Below, in pieces: positions 30,091-41,461 of a DNA stretch of 64,000 nt. Source of the stretch: Rebecca billardiae RCC1528. Lineage: Eukaryota; Haptophyta. The translations under genes were made by a program, and so were the position numbers. Under the pieces are notes generated by a model, which did no database searches, was not told where the DNA came from, and saw nothing but the letters and a program-made list of their open reading frames with translations. Every line of letters begins with the position of its first letter. The stretch's first letter is position 1. The stretch lies in the NCBI GenBank assembly GCA_965240325.2, contig OZ251252.1, positions 248,001 to 312,000 of the forward strand. Direction: 5' to 3'.

Positions 30091-30100
30091 GTTGCAGGCG
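26995..30100 (-). repeat. Right arm of about 3.1-kb inverted duplication
   Basis: Reverse-complement match to about 14505-17640. The two arms enclose about 9.4 kb with at least four genes. Limits are approximate. Confidence 0.85.
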
Positions 30101-30658
30101 TTGTTGTTGGGTGGGTTGAGTCGTTGAGGGGGGGGGAGTGTTGGTTGGGGGATGTGGGTGTGTGCAAGGTGTGTGGGTGGTTAATCCATCACTCCCCGAC
30201 CAGAATTGTGTTGAAGATCTTGTTGATATGACATCCAGAATCTTCTTCACTACGCTTTAAACATCATCATTGCCGCGGTATTTTTTCGGTCGATGTACGA
30301 AACTTTGATAGGACGGATCGCTTTTCGAGCACTGAGCTAGTACTTGTACTCGGCGTAATGGCTGTCGTCAACATCATGAGTCATCACCCTTGGGGATCGG
30401 CGGACGCCGTCGGCCGTGCTCAGTGCCGACTGAAGAACCGCGGCCCCGCGGTTAGCCAAGTGCTGATGATTGCTGATCTGCACGCTTACTCTCGTGCTCG
30501 TGCTCGCGCGCAACAAAGCTTCGTGCTGGACTGGCCCCGTCGTCTCCTTCCCGGTGGGGCGCGCCGGTCCTGCTGCCTAGACACCAACCGTACCGACTGG
30601 TCCCGGTCCGGGAGTGGCGCCCTGTCTGATCTGTCGGCGCGTAGTTCGCCGGCGGTTA
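30091..30658. other. Intergenic spacer
   Basis: 5' side of the minus-strand paralogue and 3' side of the CIMIP2-like gene. Contains a purine-skewed stretch with ggggggggg near 30130 and lower-GC sequence to about 30360. Nothing coding is supported. Confidence 0.5.
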
Positions 30659-33427
30659 TCATTGCGCGTGATACCCATTGTACATGGACGGGTGCTCCAT
30701 GTCGTGGCCAAAGTTGATGAAGTCGGGGAGCGGGTTCTTGGGGTACGTCGTCTTGAGCGGGCGCTCCTTCTGCCCAAACTCGAGCGCGGAGGTGCTCACA
30801 TACGCCTCGGGCCGATACGCCTCCGAGTCGGCCATTTGGATGGCCGACTTGTTCTTCGCCTGCAGGCCGTCGGTGCCCTGCATGCGCAGCGTCGGGATGA
30901 ACGACTTGAAGGTGGGCGGCTTCTCCGGCGCGGTCGATGGGCGCGGGTTGGCGTCGCGCTCGCGCTCGAACTCGCCGAGCGCCTGGTCCGACGCCTGCGT
31001 TCGCGGTGGTGCGGGGCGAGGCGGCGGCGCGCGCGTGCGCGCGTGAGCGCGCAGCGGCGCGCGCGGCGGCGCGCGGCGCGGCGCGCGGCGGCGGCTGGCG
31101 GCGGGCTGGGGGGAGCCGCGCACCTTGTAGAAGGTCTTGCCGTACACGTTCTTCGCGTAGATCCCCGGGATGAACCCGCCGTACCCCGGCACGTGGTAGT
31201 GCCCCTTCTCATCCACCAGCTTGGTCACGCCGCCGCTCTGCATGAAGGGCATGCGCGACGCGTTCGCCTCCTGGTGGTGCGTGCCGAGGTGTCGCGGAAC
31301 GGCGCGGCCAAAGTCGCGGAAGGCGTCCTTGACGTCGGTGACGTACTGGTGCTCTGCGCGCGCGGGCGGGCGCGCCGCGTGGGTCGGACGGCGGCCGCCG
31401 AGCGTGAGGGCGTCGGCGCGGCGGGCGGCGGAGGCCGAGTCCGCGCGCGCGCGCGCGCGGGCTCTCGAGCGCGCGCGCGCGCGCGCTGTCATCACGGGAC
31501 CCGCTGCCGGCCGGCGGCGCGCGCGGGTGGCGCGGCGTACCGGGTTCCAGCTCCTTGTAGTGGAAGCGCGCTTTGTCCCCCTCGATGGCCGCGATCGACT
31601 GCTGCGAGAGCGTCTTGCCGTACATCGACTCTGCGAGCACGCCAGGGATGAAGCCTGCCGCGCGACCGCCGCACGCGAGGCGCGCCGTGATGCAGCACAC
31701 GCGCACACGCAGCAGAGGCGGGGCGTGCGCGCGGGGGCAGGGCGGGGGCGTCAGGGCGGTGCGCAAGCACGCGGTGGATTGTCGCGCGCGCGCGCGCGAA
31801 AATCCTTCGGCGCGAGGGGCCGTGCACAGGCTGGCACTTGCTCGCGCGTGTGCGCGCATGCGCGCCCGCGAGCATGCGCGCGCGCGCGCGCGCGCGCACC
31901 GGTGTAGCCAGGCACGTGCTTGTTGATGCGCGAGGGCTTGTCCGGTCGTGCGGTGGTGGGGAACTCGGAGTGCCGCTTGGGCAGTGATGTGCGCGGGCGG
32001 TACGGAATCACGCCGTCCACCGGGTCGACCGACTCGGCGCTGAGCCGCGTCGGCGCGCCGCCATGCCCCTGCGCCACTTGCTCCCTGCCGCAAACACAAA
32101 AAAACACAAATGCGGAGGCAGAAAAAAAACGTCAGCAAGTGGGGCAGGAGCGGGCGCGGGCGCGCGAGCACGCACGCCGCGTGGCGCGCACCTGAGCTTG
32201 TACGCCGTGTTGGACGCGTTGGCGTACGTCTGCCCGAACACCGACTCGGAGATGATGTGCGGCGTGAAGCCTGCGCCCACCACCGCGGCGTGCGCGCGCG
32301 CGCACGGTGCGCGCGCGCACGGCCCACCAGTGAGCGCGCATGCGCACGCGCGCGCACACGCGCACCGCACCCTCTCTCTCTCGCGCGCGCGCGCGTGCGC
32401 GCACACACGGCGGGAGCGCGAGGCCCGCACGCCCTCTCCGCGCGGCACGCCCGCACCCACGCCGCCACGCGCCCCCGCCGCGCGCAGCGCCACGCACCCG
32501 AGTAGCCCGGAATGTGGTGCGGCGCGGGCGTGTGCGATTGCACTTTCTTCTCAGGATCCTTCGGGTCGCACGGGTCGTTCTTGGCGTAGTAACGGACGGA
32601 GGGCTTGTCCTCGGAGCCCTCGGCCTTGTGGCCCTTCCGCTTCATCCGCTCGATCAGCGCCGACTGCCGCGGCGGCTCGCTGCCCGTCGCCAGCCCCCAC
32701 GGCTGCGGCTGGTGCGGGTGCTGGGTACCCATTTCATAATCAAGCTGCTCCCTATATGGCGAGCTGCCCGACCACGAGCTGCCGCCCTCCTTGAAGTCGC
32801 GGCTCTCGGCGGGGTGGCTGCCCGCCGCCTCGGCGAGCATCTCCTTCTCCACCGTCGTCAGGCGGTCCGTGTCCTTCCCCTGCGCGCGCGCGGCGCGTGG
32901 GCGAGGCAGCGCGCGCGCGGCCCGGGCGGCGGGTGGGTCATCAGACTATGCGCGGTGCACGGCCTTTGGCGCCCGCGCGCGCGCGCTGCCCGCGCCGCCG
33001 AGCGCTCGGCCCGCCCGCGCGCCTGCGCACCCCGCGCGCCGCCGGGTCACCCCGCCCCCTCCGCCGCGCGCCCGGACCGCACCCCCCGGACCGCGCCGTG
33101 AGTACCCACCTCGTATTCGCCTTTGATCGCCTTGAGCGTCATCTTGCCAAAAGTCCGGCCAAAGAGCTGGCCCGAGTCGGCGACGACGCCGGGGACGAAG
33201 CCGGAGTACCCCGGGATGTGGTGCTTCTCGATCGGCGTGCGTGGCGGCGTGAACTCCGCATACGAGACGTGCTTGCGCCACTTGGCCGGGTCGCCGTCCG
33301 ACGTGCGCTCGTTGAGCAGGTGCGTCGTCGCCTGGCCGAACGTCATCGCGACGACATGCTGCGAGGCGGGGATGAAGCCGGTGTAGCCCGGGATGTGGTG
33401 CTTTAGGCTCGTCGCCCCCTCCGACAT
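30659..33427 (-). CDS. CIMIP2/FAM166-like ciliary microtubule inner protein
   Basis: Seven exons: 33427..33110, 32879..32498, 32270..32192, 32084..31900, 31654..31541, 31353..31124 and 30994..30659, all in phase, 547 aa, ATG at 33425-33427 (MSEGATSLKHHIPGYTGFIP). Five copies of an H-x-(I/V)-P-G-Y-x-G-F-x-P signature followed by (F/Y)G-x-T occur: HHIPGYTGFIP, HHIPGYSGFVPG...FGRTF, HHIPGYSG/FTPH...FGQTY, KHVPGYTG/FIPG...YGKTL and YHVPGYGGFIPG...YGKTF. This is the DUF2475 layout of CIMIP2/FAM166 proteins, which bind inside axonemal doublet microtubules, so a flagellar role is inferred. The third and fourth copies are each interrupted by a phase-1 intron at the same codon. The intron next to exon 4 has long CG/CA runs. 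Its start codon is 422 bp from that of the PH-like gene. Confidence 0.82.
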
Positions 33428-33849
33428 GGCCTCGCGCGCGGGCTGCGCTCGCGCGGACGGTCCGGCGGTGTGCTGTGCGCGTGCGAGGCGAGCGCCACCC
33501 TGGCGCCGCCCTGTCTCTCTCGTTACGTGAGGCGCGGCCGTCAGGCTGAAACAGACTTCGATGGCGCCCGCCCTTTGCGTAGATACCCCCATACTTGCTA
33601 CTTGATAGGCGGGTATTCAGGCCTACTTATCATAATAAGTCATAACTACTCGCGGGCCTGCGCGGGCGACTCCGCACTCGGAGCCGCCCCGGCCGCCCGG
33701 TGAAACTCCTCCCGGCCGGGATGCTTTTTTTGGAGCAAGGGGCGCTGATCCGCCAACGCTGCCGCCTAGGCCTGTGCTGCTGCTGCGCTTGTGGCGCCCA
33801 CGCCGAGCACCTCAACGTCCGCGCGGCGCCGCCGCGCCCGCGCGGCGGG
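33428..33849. promoter_or_regulatory. Divergent region between CIMIP2-like and PH-like genes
   Basis: 422 bp between start codons. The middle (33590-33660) is AT-rich (acttatcataataagtcataac) and may be the promoter core. An in-frame ATG at 33721 (MLFLEQGALIRQ) could extend the downstream protein. Confidence 0.4.
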
Positions 33850-34324
33850 ATGAGCGTGCAGGAGAAGGTGGTCGCGATCGGCGAGGACGCGCCGGCGCCC
33901 AAGGTCCCCGCCGGTTACTCGCACCGCAACGGCGGCACCGCCGTCGTCAAGGAGACACACCTGAAGAAGGGCGGCCATCGCGCAGGACCAAATGGCCGGC
34001 GGCGCGCGAGCGCGGCCGACGCGGTGCTGAGCGCGCTGGACGACGGCGAGGAGTCGAGCGACGAGGAGGTCGAGGACACGCGCTCAACCCCGCGCAGCAC
34101 GCGGCCCGCGCCCTCCGGTGGCGGCGGTGGCGGCAGCCGCGGCGCGCGAAGCGCGCCCCGCAGCGGAGCCACATCAACGTCAGTCACTTCGCCCAAGTCC
34201 ATCTCGGTGGACGAGCTGGTCGCCGCGGCGGCGTCGCCGATCGCCGCGATGTTCTCGCCGCGTTCGGATAAGAGCGGCGGCGCCTCGCCCGCCGAGACCG
34301 CCGCGCGCGCCATCTTCGACATGG

Positions 34325-34362
<38 letters not shown>

Positions 34363-35145
34363 GGCGGGGCGCGCAAGCCGTCGCTCACCGGCACGCTGAC
34401 CGGCACGCGCGGCGGCACGAGCGGCGGTTACAACTCGTCGGTGGAGGACCAGCGCACGTGGCCGGCGGGCAAGACGCTGCGCATGCCCGTCACCACCATC
34501 TCGCGCTGGGGCCTCCGCGCCTCCACCGTCGTCGAGCTCTCGCCCGGCGAGCTGCGGTACTGGCGCGCGGCCTCGAGCCGAGCGCCCCTCCGCCCAGCGG
34601 AGCTGCTCGACTTCACGTACGACGAGGCCGACGAGCGGCTGCTCACGCTGGCGCTGCGCCACCGCGGCGAGCGGCCCAAGCGGCTGCAGTGCCGCTCGCA
34701 GGTCGACCGCGACGCGCTCGCCGCGTGGCTCTCCGCCTGGAAGCTTGGCGTGCACCCGGACTCCTTCAGAGGGCTCGCGGGGAGTCACAACCTGACGGAC
34801 ACCGGGACCCTCGGCCCGGGCGCGTCGGGGCACAACACGCTCGGCGGCTCGGTGTCGGGGGGCTCGCGCGGCGGCACGCTCGGCGGGCCGCTGGCCGTCG
34901 TGCTCCGCCGGCCCGGCAGCAAGGAGGGCACCCTCGGCTCGTCGACTGGCGGCGGCGCGGAGTCCCCAAAAGGCGCCCGCGACACGCCGGGTGCGGCCGG
35001 CAAGCGCGCGGGTGGGTTCGGGCTCGGTGGCGGTGGCTCCGCGGCGCCGAGTGGCAAGTCTGGCCGCGTGCTGATCGGCCGGCAGCCCAAGGGGCGCGAC
35101 GGGAAGGGGAGCGCGCAGCAGGAGCTCGAGATCGCGCCGGACTGA
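33850..35145 (+). CDS. PH-like domain protein with low-complexity arms
   Basis: 431 aa from the ATG at 33850 (MSVQEKVVAIGEDAPAP). An in-frame upstream ATG at 33721 would add 43 residues including a Cys run (LCCCCACG). The N-terminal half is basic and Ser/Gly-rich, with ALDDGEESSDEEVED and a poly-Gly run. Residues about 215-300 have the strand/helix order of a pleckstrin-homology fold: ISRWGLRASTVVELSPGELR then YWR, LLDFTYDEADERLLTLALRH, RLQCRSQVDRDALAAWLSAW, the last being the typical C-terminal amphipathic helix with its Trp. The C-terminal part has Gly/Thr-Leu-Gly repeats (TLGP, TLGG, TLGS). The role is probably membrane- or protein-binding; the family is uncertain. Confidence 0.62.
34324..34367 (+). 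repeat. GGC run encoding poly-Gly
   Basis: GGC/GGT run of about 15 units within the PH-like gene. Confidence 0.9.
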
Positions 35146-35571
35146 GCCCCGCCACCCGGCAAGGGCCGCGCCCGGGCGCGCCCGACGGCCTTGTGACCGA
35201 GCGCGGCCTCAGCCTCAGGTGAGTGACTCAGGCGTTGCAGTCAGCCACGCGCTCCGGGCCACTGCTCGCTCGACGTCCAGCCAGGCCGTCGCAGCCTCTG
35301 CGCTTGGACCGTGGCCACGCAGTCCCGGCTCGCGCCGCGGCCGTGCCTCCCGCCGCCGCTACGTCCGAAGTGATCCCCCTGGAGTGCGCGATGCCTACTA
35401 TGGTCAGTGTGTCACATCACACATGCGAGCTTGTATTCATTCAGTACGCCGATTGCAATTCATCTGAGGATGCCACGCGATGATGAATTGATGATGATAA
35501 TATCGACGCGATGATGGAAAATTCCTCCGCTCATAAAGCAGGTCACCCCGGCGGACCCAGACGGCAGCACG
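35146..35571. other. Intergenic region upstream of sulfotransferase
   Basis: 426 bp. GC-rich to about 35390, then AT-richer with gatgaattgatgatgataat near 35480. Probably 3' UTR, promoter and 5' UTR. No gene. Confidence 0.5.
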
Positions 35572-36831
35572 ATGGCCGCCGCGCTGCTCACGCGTGGCGA
35601 GTCCGTCTTGCCGCGTCGCCGGCGCGAGCTCTCCCTGGTCCTCGTGCTTGCGCTGGCGGCGTCGCGCGCCAAGCCCGCGCTGCCAGCGCCGGCCGCGCTG
35701 CCACCCGCCCAGCAGCCGCCCCGAACGGAGGAGCGCCCGGAACGGCCGGCCTCCCGCCGCCGCTGGCGGCTTCTCTTCAACCACATCCCCAAGTGCGGGG
35801 GCACGGAGATCAAGACGGCGCTCAAGTCGGGGCTCGTGGTGCCGCCATGGAACGCGCGCATCGTCAAGGAGTTCCACTCCTCCACGGCGAAGCACGCGCG
35901 CGACCACTTTGTAATCGCCTCCCTGCGCGACCCATGCCGTTACTACGTCTCGCTATTCGGTTACGCCGCGAGCTCGTTGGGCCGCTTCCGGCACGTGGCG
36001 CGCGCGGTGCTGCCGGCGGGGACGCCCGTTGACGTGGCCGTGCGCAACGCCACGGCGTTCGGCCGCTTCCTGGAAGCGGTCGCCGGCTGCCTCACGCTGC
36101 GCGTCTTCGCGTCGCTGCCTGACATGGCCGTGGACTGCTGGGTGCGAACGGACGCATTGTTCGAGGACATGCGGCTGTGCCTGCGCGCGTACGGCGCGCA
36201 GGGCGGCACGCTCCTGCCCGGGTGGGAGGGCGCGCTGCGCAACGCGACGGCGCGGGAGGCGGGCGGCGACAGCGCGGCGGCGCGCAACGCCAACGCCTCG
36301 CCGCACGCGCCGTGCGACTACTATTATGCGACGAAACCGGAGCACCGCGCGCTGGTCGAGCGGCAGGATGCGGGCGTGTGCGCGCTGCTCGGCGGGTGCC
36401 GCTGCTGCGGGCAGCTGCGCCCGGGCGTGCTCGGCGAGGGCGTCGACCCCCACGCGCTGCGGCCGAGCGTGCCGCTGCGCTTCGCCATGCCCGGCCCCGC
36501 CAAGGACGCGTGCTTCAAGGAGCCGCTGCCAGAGCTGCCAGGGGACGGCCTGTTCCAAGACCTGTTCCAAGAACAGGCGTCAGAGCTCGCCGAGCAGGCC
36601 GGCGCGGTGCGCGACGGCCGGACGGCGGGTGAGCAGCCGGCTGGCGCGGCCGCCGCGGAGGGCGGCCTCGCGGGCGCTGCTGCGGAGATCGGCGCCGCGC
36701 TGCTACGGGGCGAGCGGCCTCAGCCTGGCAAGGGCACGGGCAGTCTCATCAGGCCTTCCAAGTCCAAGTGGCGCATCAACGGCCTCTTCAAGCAGCTTGC
36801 TGGCGCGCGCCAACGGCACGTCGGCGGATGA
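35572..36831 (+). CDS. Golgi-type sulfotransferase
   Basis: Single exon, 419 aa, ATG at 35572. Type II layout: basic N-terminus, hydrophobic anchor ELSLVLVLALAAS (residues 19-31), Pro-rich stem, catalytic domain. PAPS-binding motifs are visible: 5'-phosphosulfate loop FNHIPKCGGTEIK (69-81) and 3'-phosphate motif LRDPCRYYVSLF (118-129), as in Sulfotransfer_2-type carbohydrate sulfotransferases. Several Cys follow (CGCRCCGQ-like segment near 270), and there are possible N-glycosylation sites (NAT). The substrate is unknown; sulfation of cell-surface or scale polysaccharide is a reasonable inference for an alga. The C-terminal 80 residues are Ala/Gly-rich and may lie outside the domain. Confidence 0.8.
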   Translation: MAAALLTRGESVLPRRRRELSLVLVLALAASRAKPALPAPAALPPAQQPPRTEERPERPASRRRWRLLFNHIPKCGGTEIKTALKSGLVVPPWNARIVKEFHSSTAKHARDHFVIASLRDPCRYYVSLFGYAASSLGRFRHVARAVLPAGTPVDVAVRNATAFGRFLEAVAGCLTLRVFASLPDMAVDCWVRTDALFEDMRLCLRAYGAQGGTLLPGWEGALRNATAREAGGDSAAARNANASPHAPCDYYYATKPEHRALVERQDAGVCALLGGCRCCGQLRPGVLGEGVDPHALRPSVPLRFAMPGPAKDACFKEPLPELPGDGLFQDLFQEQASELAEQAGAVRDGRTAGEQPAGAAAAEGGLAGAAAEIGAALLRGERPQPGKGTGSLIRPSKSKWRINGLFKQLAGARQRHVGG

Positions 36832-37099
36832 GCGACGTTGGCCGCCGTGACCCGCGCGTGATGACGACATTGAAGCAGGATACAAATGCAGCATGATGAT
36901 GATTGATGGGCAATTAGTGCCCTGTGCCGAGTGCGGCGTCGAAAAAAAATTGACGGCCAATGACGAATTCGATCGTCGCGTCGTCAAGCGACGAAAAGCT
37001 AGATGCACAGACGGTTTCGCCGGCCGGCCCCCCGCAGGCACAGCCCCACTGCGGCCGGTCATCACAAACGCTCCTCCGATGGCTGCGGGCTGAGCAGCG

Positions 37100-37684
37100 A
37101 TGGCGAGGCGGCGCAAGTCGACGACGGGCAAGCTGCCCGGCCCGCGCCGCGCGCTGGTGCCGCACGACAAGCAGCTCGCGCTATGCCGCGGGCTGCAGTA
37201 CATCGCCGAGGTGGGCACCAGCCTGCTCGCCAACCCCACGCTCCGCGGCCGCCATGGCTCCGACCTTCTCCTGCCGTTCAAAGCATACGCCCCCGGCGCG
37301 TCCGCCGCGCCGAGCGCGAGCCCGGCTGACGCGCTGGCGTGGCAGGTGGCGCGGCGGCTGGCGAGCGCGTGGCGCGCCGCGTGCGTGCCCGACGTGCTGC
37401 TGCACGCCGGTGGCGCCGCGCCGGACGGCGGCGGTGTCGGTGGCGGCGGCAGCGGCGGCGGCGGCGGCGGCGGCGGCGCGGGCGCGCTGCTTGACGCCCG
37501 AGCGATCGTCGACCTGGTGCAGGGGGCGTACGCGCTGCGCGAGCTCGAGCTGCCGTGCGCGGGCCTGCTCGACGCGCTGCGCCAGCGCACGCTCGAGCTC
37601 GACGCGAGGGAGGTGCTCGGCTTCGACCCTGCGACCGAGCGCGCGCCAGACGGTGTGCTGCTGCAGCCGTGCGCGGCGTGCGGC

Positions 37685-37715
<31 letters not shown>

Positions 37716-40700
37716 TGCGCGGCGAGGATGCCTCCGCCGGTGCCGCCAGCGGCGGCGGCGGCGCGTGCGCGCGCTGCCGCCGCCGGCTGGGCACGCGCGC
37801 TCGCTTCGACGTGCTCATCGACGCCATCGTCGCAGCTTACCATTTTGAGCGGCTTCGGCTGCCGCTGGGCTGCTGCTTCTTCGGCGTGCTGCGGCACGCG
37901 TGCGCGGAGGTTGGCGCGGCGCTGCGGCCGTGGGACGACGGTGCGAGGCGAGCGGGCGCAAGCGCGCCCGAGGAGGAGCCGGCGGGGCAGGCGGCACCAC
38001 CTCCGCCGCCGCCCGAGCGAGCGGGCGAGCGCGCGGCGGCGCCGCCGTCGGCCGGCGCGCCACCTGGCGCCGCTGCTGAGGCGGAGGCGGAGGCGGAGGC
38101 TCCGGGCGCCGCGGCTCAGGCGGAGGACCACGGTGGCCGGCGCGTGGGTGCCGTGGCCGCGCCGGCCGACGCGGCGCTGCGCCCCGCCGCCGATGCGCTT
38201 CCGGTGCACGCGCGCAGTCCGGGCGCGGATCAGGCGGGCGACTCGGCGCCGGCCGCAGGCGGTGGCTCCGCCGCGCACACCGCTCGCCCGGGCACGGGCA
38301 CCGACGCCGGCGACGGCGACGGTGACGAGCGCGACGGCGAGGAGGAGGCGCGCGCGCTCTCGGCGCGCGAGCGGCACTACCTCACGTACGCGGTGACCCA
38401 CCTCGTGTACGCGCTCAACGGTTTTGACGAGACCCGGCTCGGCCCAGCCGCGCTGCCGCCGTGCGTGCGAGACTATCTGACACGCGCCGCGCGGGACGCG
38501 ATGGCGGCCGATGACGCCGACAGGCTGGCGGAGTGCCTGGACGCGCTCAAGGCGCTCAGCCCGTCGGCTGGGCGCGCGCCCGCCGAGTCTGGAGGAGAGG
38601 CGGCGCGTGCGCGCGAGCCCAGGGCGCAGCGGAGGCCGTCGACGGCCGAGCGCGCGCACGGCGCGCGCCGCGCGCCCGCCGCGCGCGCGCACACCGCCGC
38701 GCACGCGCCGCCCGCGCCGCCGACTGCAGCCGACGGCGGAGCCACGGCGGCGGCGCCCGCGGTGGCATGGCCGTTGGCCAAAGGCGGCGTGAGGGGTCTC
38801 GCGCCCGCCGCTGACCCGACGGCCGCGGCGGTGCGGCCCATCGCCGGCGTGAGCACAGCGCACGAGGCCAACCACGCCGCCAACGGCACCGACGCCGCCA
38901 ACGGCACCGACGCCGCCAACGGCACCGACGCCGCCAACGGCACCGACGCCGCCAACGGCACCGACGCCGCCAACGGCACCGACGCCGCCAACGGCACCGA
39001 CGCCGAGATCGGCGCAGGCGCAGGCGCAGGCGCAGACGCAGACGCAGACGCGGACGCGGACGCCGACTTCGGCGCGGACGCAGACGCAGGCGCAGGCGCC
39101 GAGGACATCACAGGGGGGCCGGCCACGCCGCCGCCGCGCTCGCCGCCTCCGACGGAGCGGCCGCCGGCAGCGGCAGCTCCGGCCGCCTCGCCCGCAGCGG
39201 CGTGGCCGACGGCCGTTGCATCCGCCGCCGGCGCGCGCGCGGACGGCGCTGTGAGTGCGCCGCCGCCCGCGGCCGCGCGTGCCGTGCGAGTGGCGGCGCT
39301 CGCCGCTGGGGCTGCCTACGCGGCCGCCCCCACGGCCGCGCCGCCGGCGGCCGCCGCCGCGCCCCCCGCCGCCGACGCTCGGCGCAGCGTGCACGCCGTT
39401 GGCGGCGGCGGCGGCGGCGGCGGCGCCCCGCCCGGGGCCGAGGCCGAGGCGGAGCATGCCGCCCTCGTGCTCGGCGCCGAGATGTCCGTGTTGTCGTCTC
39501 AGGACGCCGTTGGCGGTGGCGCCGCCGGCCCCACGCCCGAGGCCGAGGCCGAGGCGGAGCACGCCTCCCTCGTGCTCGGAGCCGAGGCGTTCCTGTTGTC
39601 GTCTCAGGACCGATCAGACGGGGGCTGGCACTGCGGCGGCGAGCTCGAGCTGTTCAGCCGGTACCACGCGACGCTGGTGGCGGTCGCCGCGCTGATGGAG
39701 CACCGGTACGCCGGCAGCTCCGCGCTGCCTGACGGCGGGGGCGCGCAGCCCGCGGGCGTGCCGGCCGCGGTCGGCGCGCGCGCGCTCGGCAGCAGCGCTG
39801 GCGGCGCGTGCGCGCGCGCCGGCGGCGCGCTGCGCACAGCCGCGGCGGCCGGCGGGACGCCGCGCGCCGCCGCGGGCGCGCCCGGCGCGGCGCGCGGCGC
39901 TGGCAGCGCGCGTGGCGGCGCGCTCGCGCGGCGCGCCTCCCCGGCGGCGAGCCCCACTCCCGCCGCCGCACAGTGCCGCACTGTCTGGCCGACACTTGAC
40001 GCCGGCGGCGGCGGCGGCGAGGGCGAGAGCGGAGGAGGCGGTGGCGGCGCGGGCGCGGTGCTCAGGGCGTGGTTCGAGGCGCCGCCGGGCCCACCACCGC
40101 CGCCGCCGGCGGTGGCGGCGATGCGTGGCGGCGGTGGCACGCCGCGCGCGCCCGCGCCCGCGGACGCGCCCGCCGCGGCCCCTGCGCGCTCGCCGCGCGC
40201 GCTCGCGCCGGCTGACGCCGCGGGCGCGGCAGGCGCTGACGAGCCCGGCGCGCCGGCGCGCGCCGACGCCGACGCCGACGGCGGACCGCCGCCGCACCCG
40301 GCGCTGTTCTGCTGCATGCGGCACGCGGGCGCGGTCGCGCGCGAGCGCAAGCGCGCGACGGCCGCCGCGGTCGCCGCCGCGGCCACCGTGCTCGCCGCGC
40401 CCGCTTACCCGCTGCCGCCGCCGGCGCGCGCGCTCGTCGAGCGCCTTCCAGTGTTGCACCGGTTGCGCGTGCGCGCGGAGGTGCGCGCGTCCAAGCTGGG
40501 GCAGCAGCGCGAGGCGGGGCGGCGCTGGCGCTCGCTCTCCGTGCCCGCGGCCGTCGAGCTCGGGGGCGCGGCGTCCGCCGCCGCGCGTGCGGCGGCGGCC
40601 CCCGCTGGCGGTGCTGGCGGCGTTTCGTGCGCTCGGACGCCGCCGCGCGGCGGCGCGGCGGCAGCGGCGGACTTCTGTGGCGCAGCAGGCGGGCAGTCGG

Positions 40701-41461
40701 GGCTCTGTGGCGCGGCGCACAGCCCTGGCTGCTGGGGCGCGCGCGCCGCGGGCGGCGTGGCTTCCGGGAGCGTCGCCACTGGCCTGTGCTGCCACTGCCA
40801 GAGCGGCGGGAGCGGCGGCGGCGCCTCGCCTGCGCGCGTCCACCGCGCAAACACACTGCCTCTCGCGGCGCACGGCCCTAGCGCCGCTACCCTACCCTAC
40901 CCTACCCTAGCCCTACCCTACCACCACCACCCTGGGAGCGCCGCGGCCGGGCTGCCGCCGCGCCACCCGGCGGACGCGTCGGCACCGCCGCTGCCGCCGC
41001 CGCGCGCAGCCGGCGCGGCGGCCGCCGCCGCGCGCACCCTCGGGCCCGGCGCGTGCGCCGGGGGGTTGGCTGAGGCGCGCGCGACGCCTGTGGACTTGAT
41101 GCGGGCGCAGCGCTCTGCCTCGGCCATTGAGCGCGGCGCGTGCGCGGCCGCGGCCGCCGCTGCCGCCGCCGGTGGGGCTGCGCCAGGCGGTGCCCCACGC
41201 GCCGCCAGCCTGCGCAAGGCCGCGCCGACGGGCGGTGGCGCGCACGGGCTTGCCGCGCGGCCGCGGCCGCTCGGCCGTAGCCCCAGCGGAGGCGCCGCCA
41301 GCGCTCGCGAGGCGTACGGTTGGGCGCAGCAGCCGCCGCCGCCGCAGCAGGCGGCTGCGGCACTGCGCCTGCTCTCGCCCGCCGTCTCGGCCGCGCCACG
41401 CCCGCCGCCAATCGTCGGTGGCGACGGCGCCAGCGGCGGGCGCCACTACTACGGCAGCTGA
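37100..41461 (+). CDS. Large low-complexity protein with C4 zinc-like motif and NGTDAA repeats
   Basis: One open frame of 1453 aa, ATG at 37100 (MARRRKSTTGKLPGPRRALV). Ordered-looking parts: residues 18-60 (HDKQLALCRGLQYIAEVGTS), 130-175 (IVDLVQGAYALRELELP), a CxxC pair CAACG (about 191) with CARCRR (about 224) that could bind zinc, RFDVLIDAIVAAYHFERLRL (about 235), HYLTYAVTHLVYALNGFDET (about 425), ELELFSRYHATLVAVAALME (about 850) and LFCCMRHAGAVARERKRATA (about 1070). Between them are poly-Gly, poly-Pro, seven NGTDAA repeats and ADAD/AGAG repeats. Unknown family. A CCCTA-rich tract at 40875-40931, like those in introns elsewhere, suggests that part of 40.63-41.01 kb may be an unrecognised intron of length divisible by three. 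Confidence 0.68.
38882..39007 (+). repeat. 18-bp minisatellite, 7 units
   Basis: Seven near-perfect units of aacggcaccgacgccgcc, coding NGTDAA, in frame within the large low-complexity gene. It is followed by a 6-bp-periodic stretch (gcaggc, gacgca) to about 39105. Confidence 0.95.
40875..40931 (+). repeat. CCCTA-rich tract
   Basis: ctaccctaccctaccctacc followed by more CCCTA units, inside the open frame of the large low-complexity gene. Elsewhere in the window such tracts sit in introns. Confidence 0.85.

Noticed and set aside
31680-31900. Possible CRISPR-like or tandem array in CG/CA-rich intron
   Set aside because: It is simple alternating CG/CA sequence in an intron of a eukaryotic gene; no regular repeat-spacer structure.
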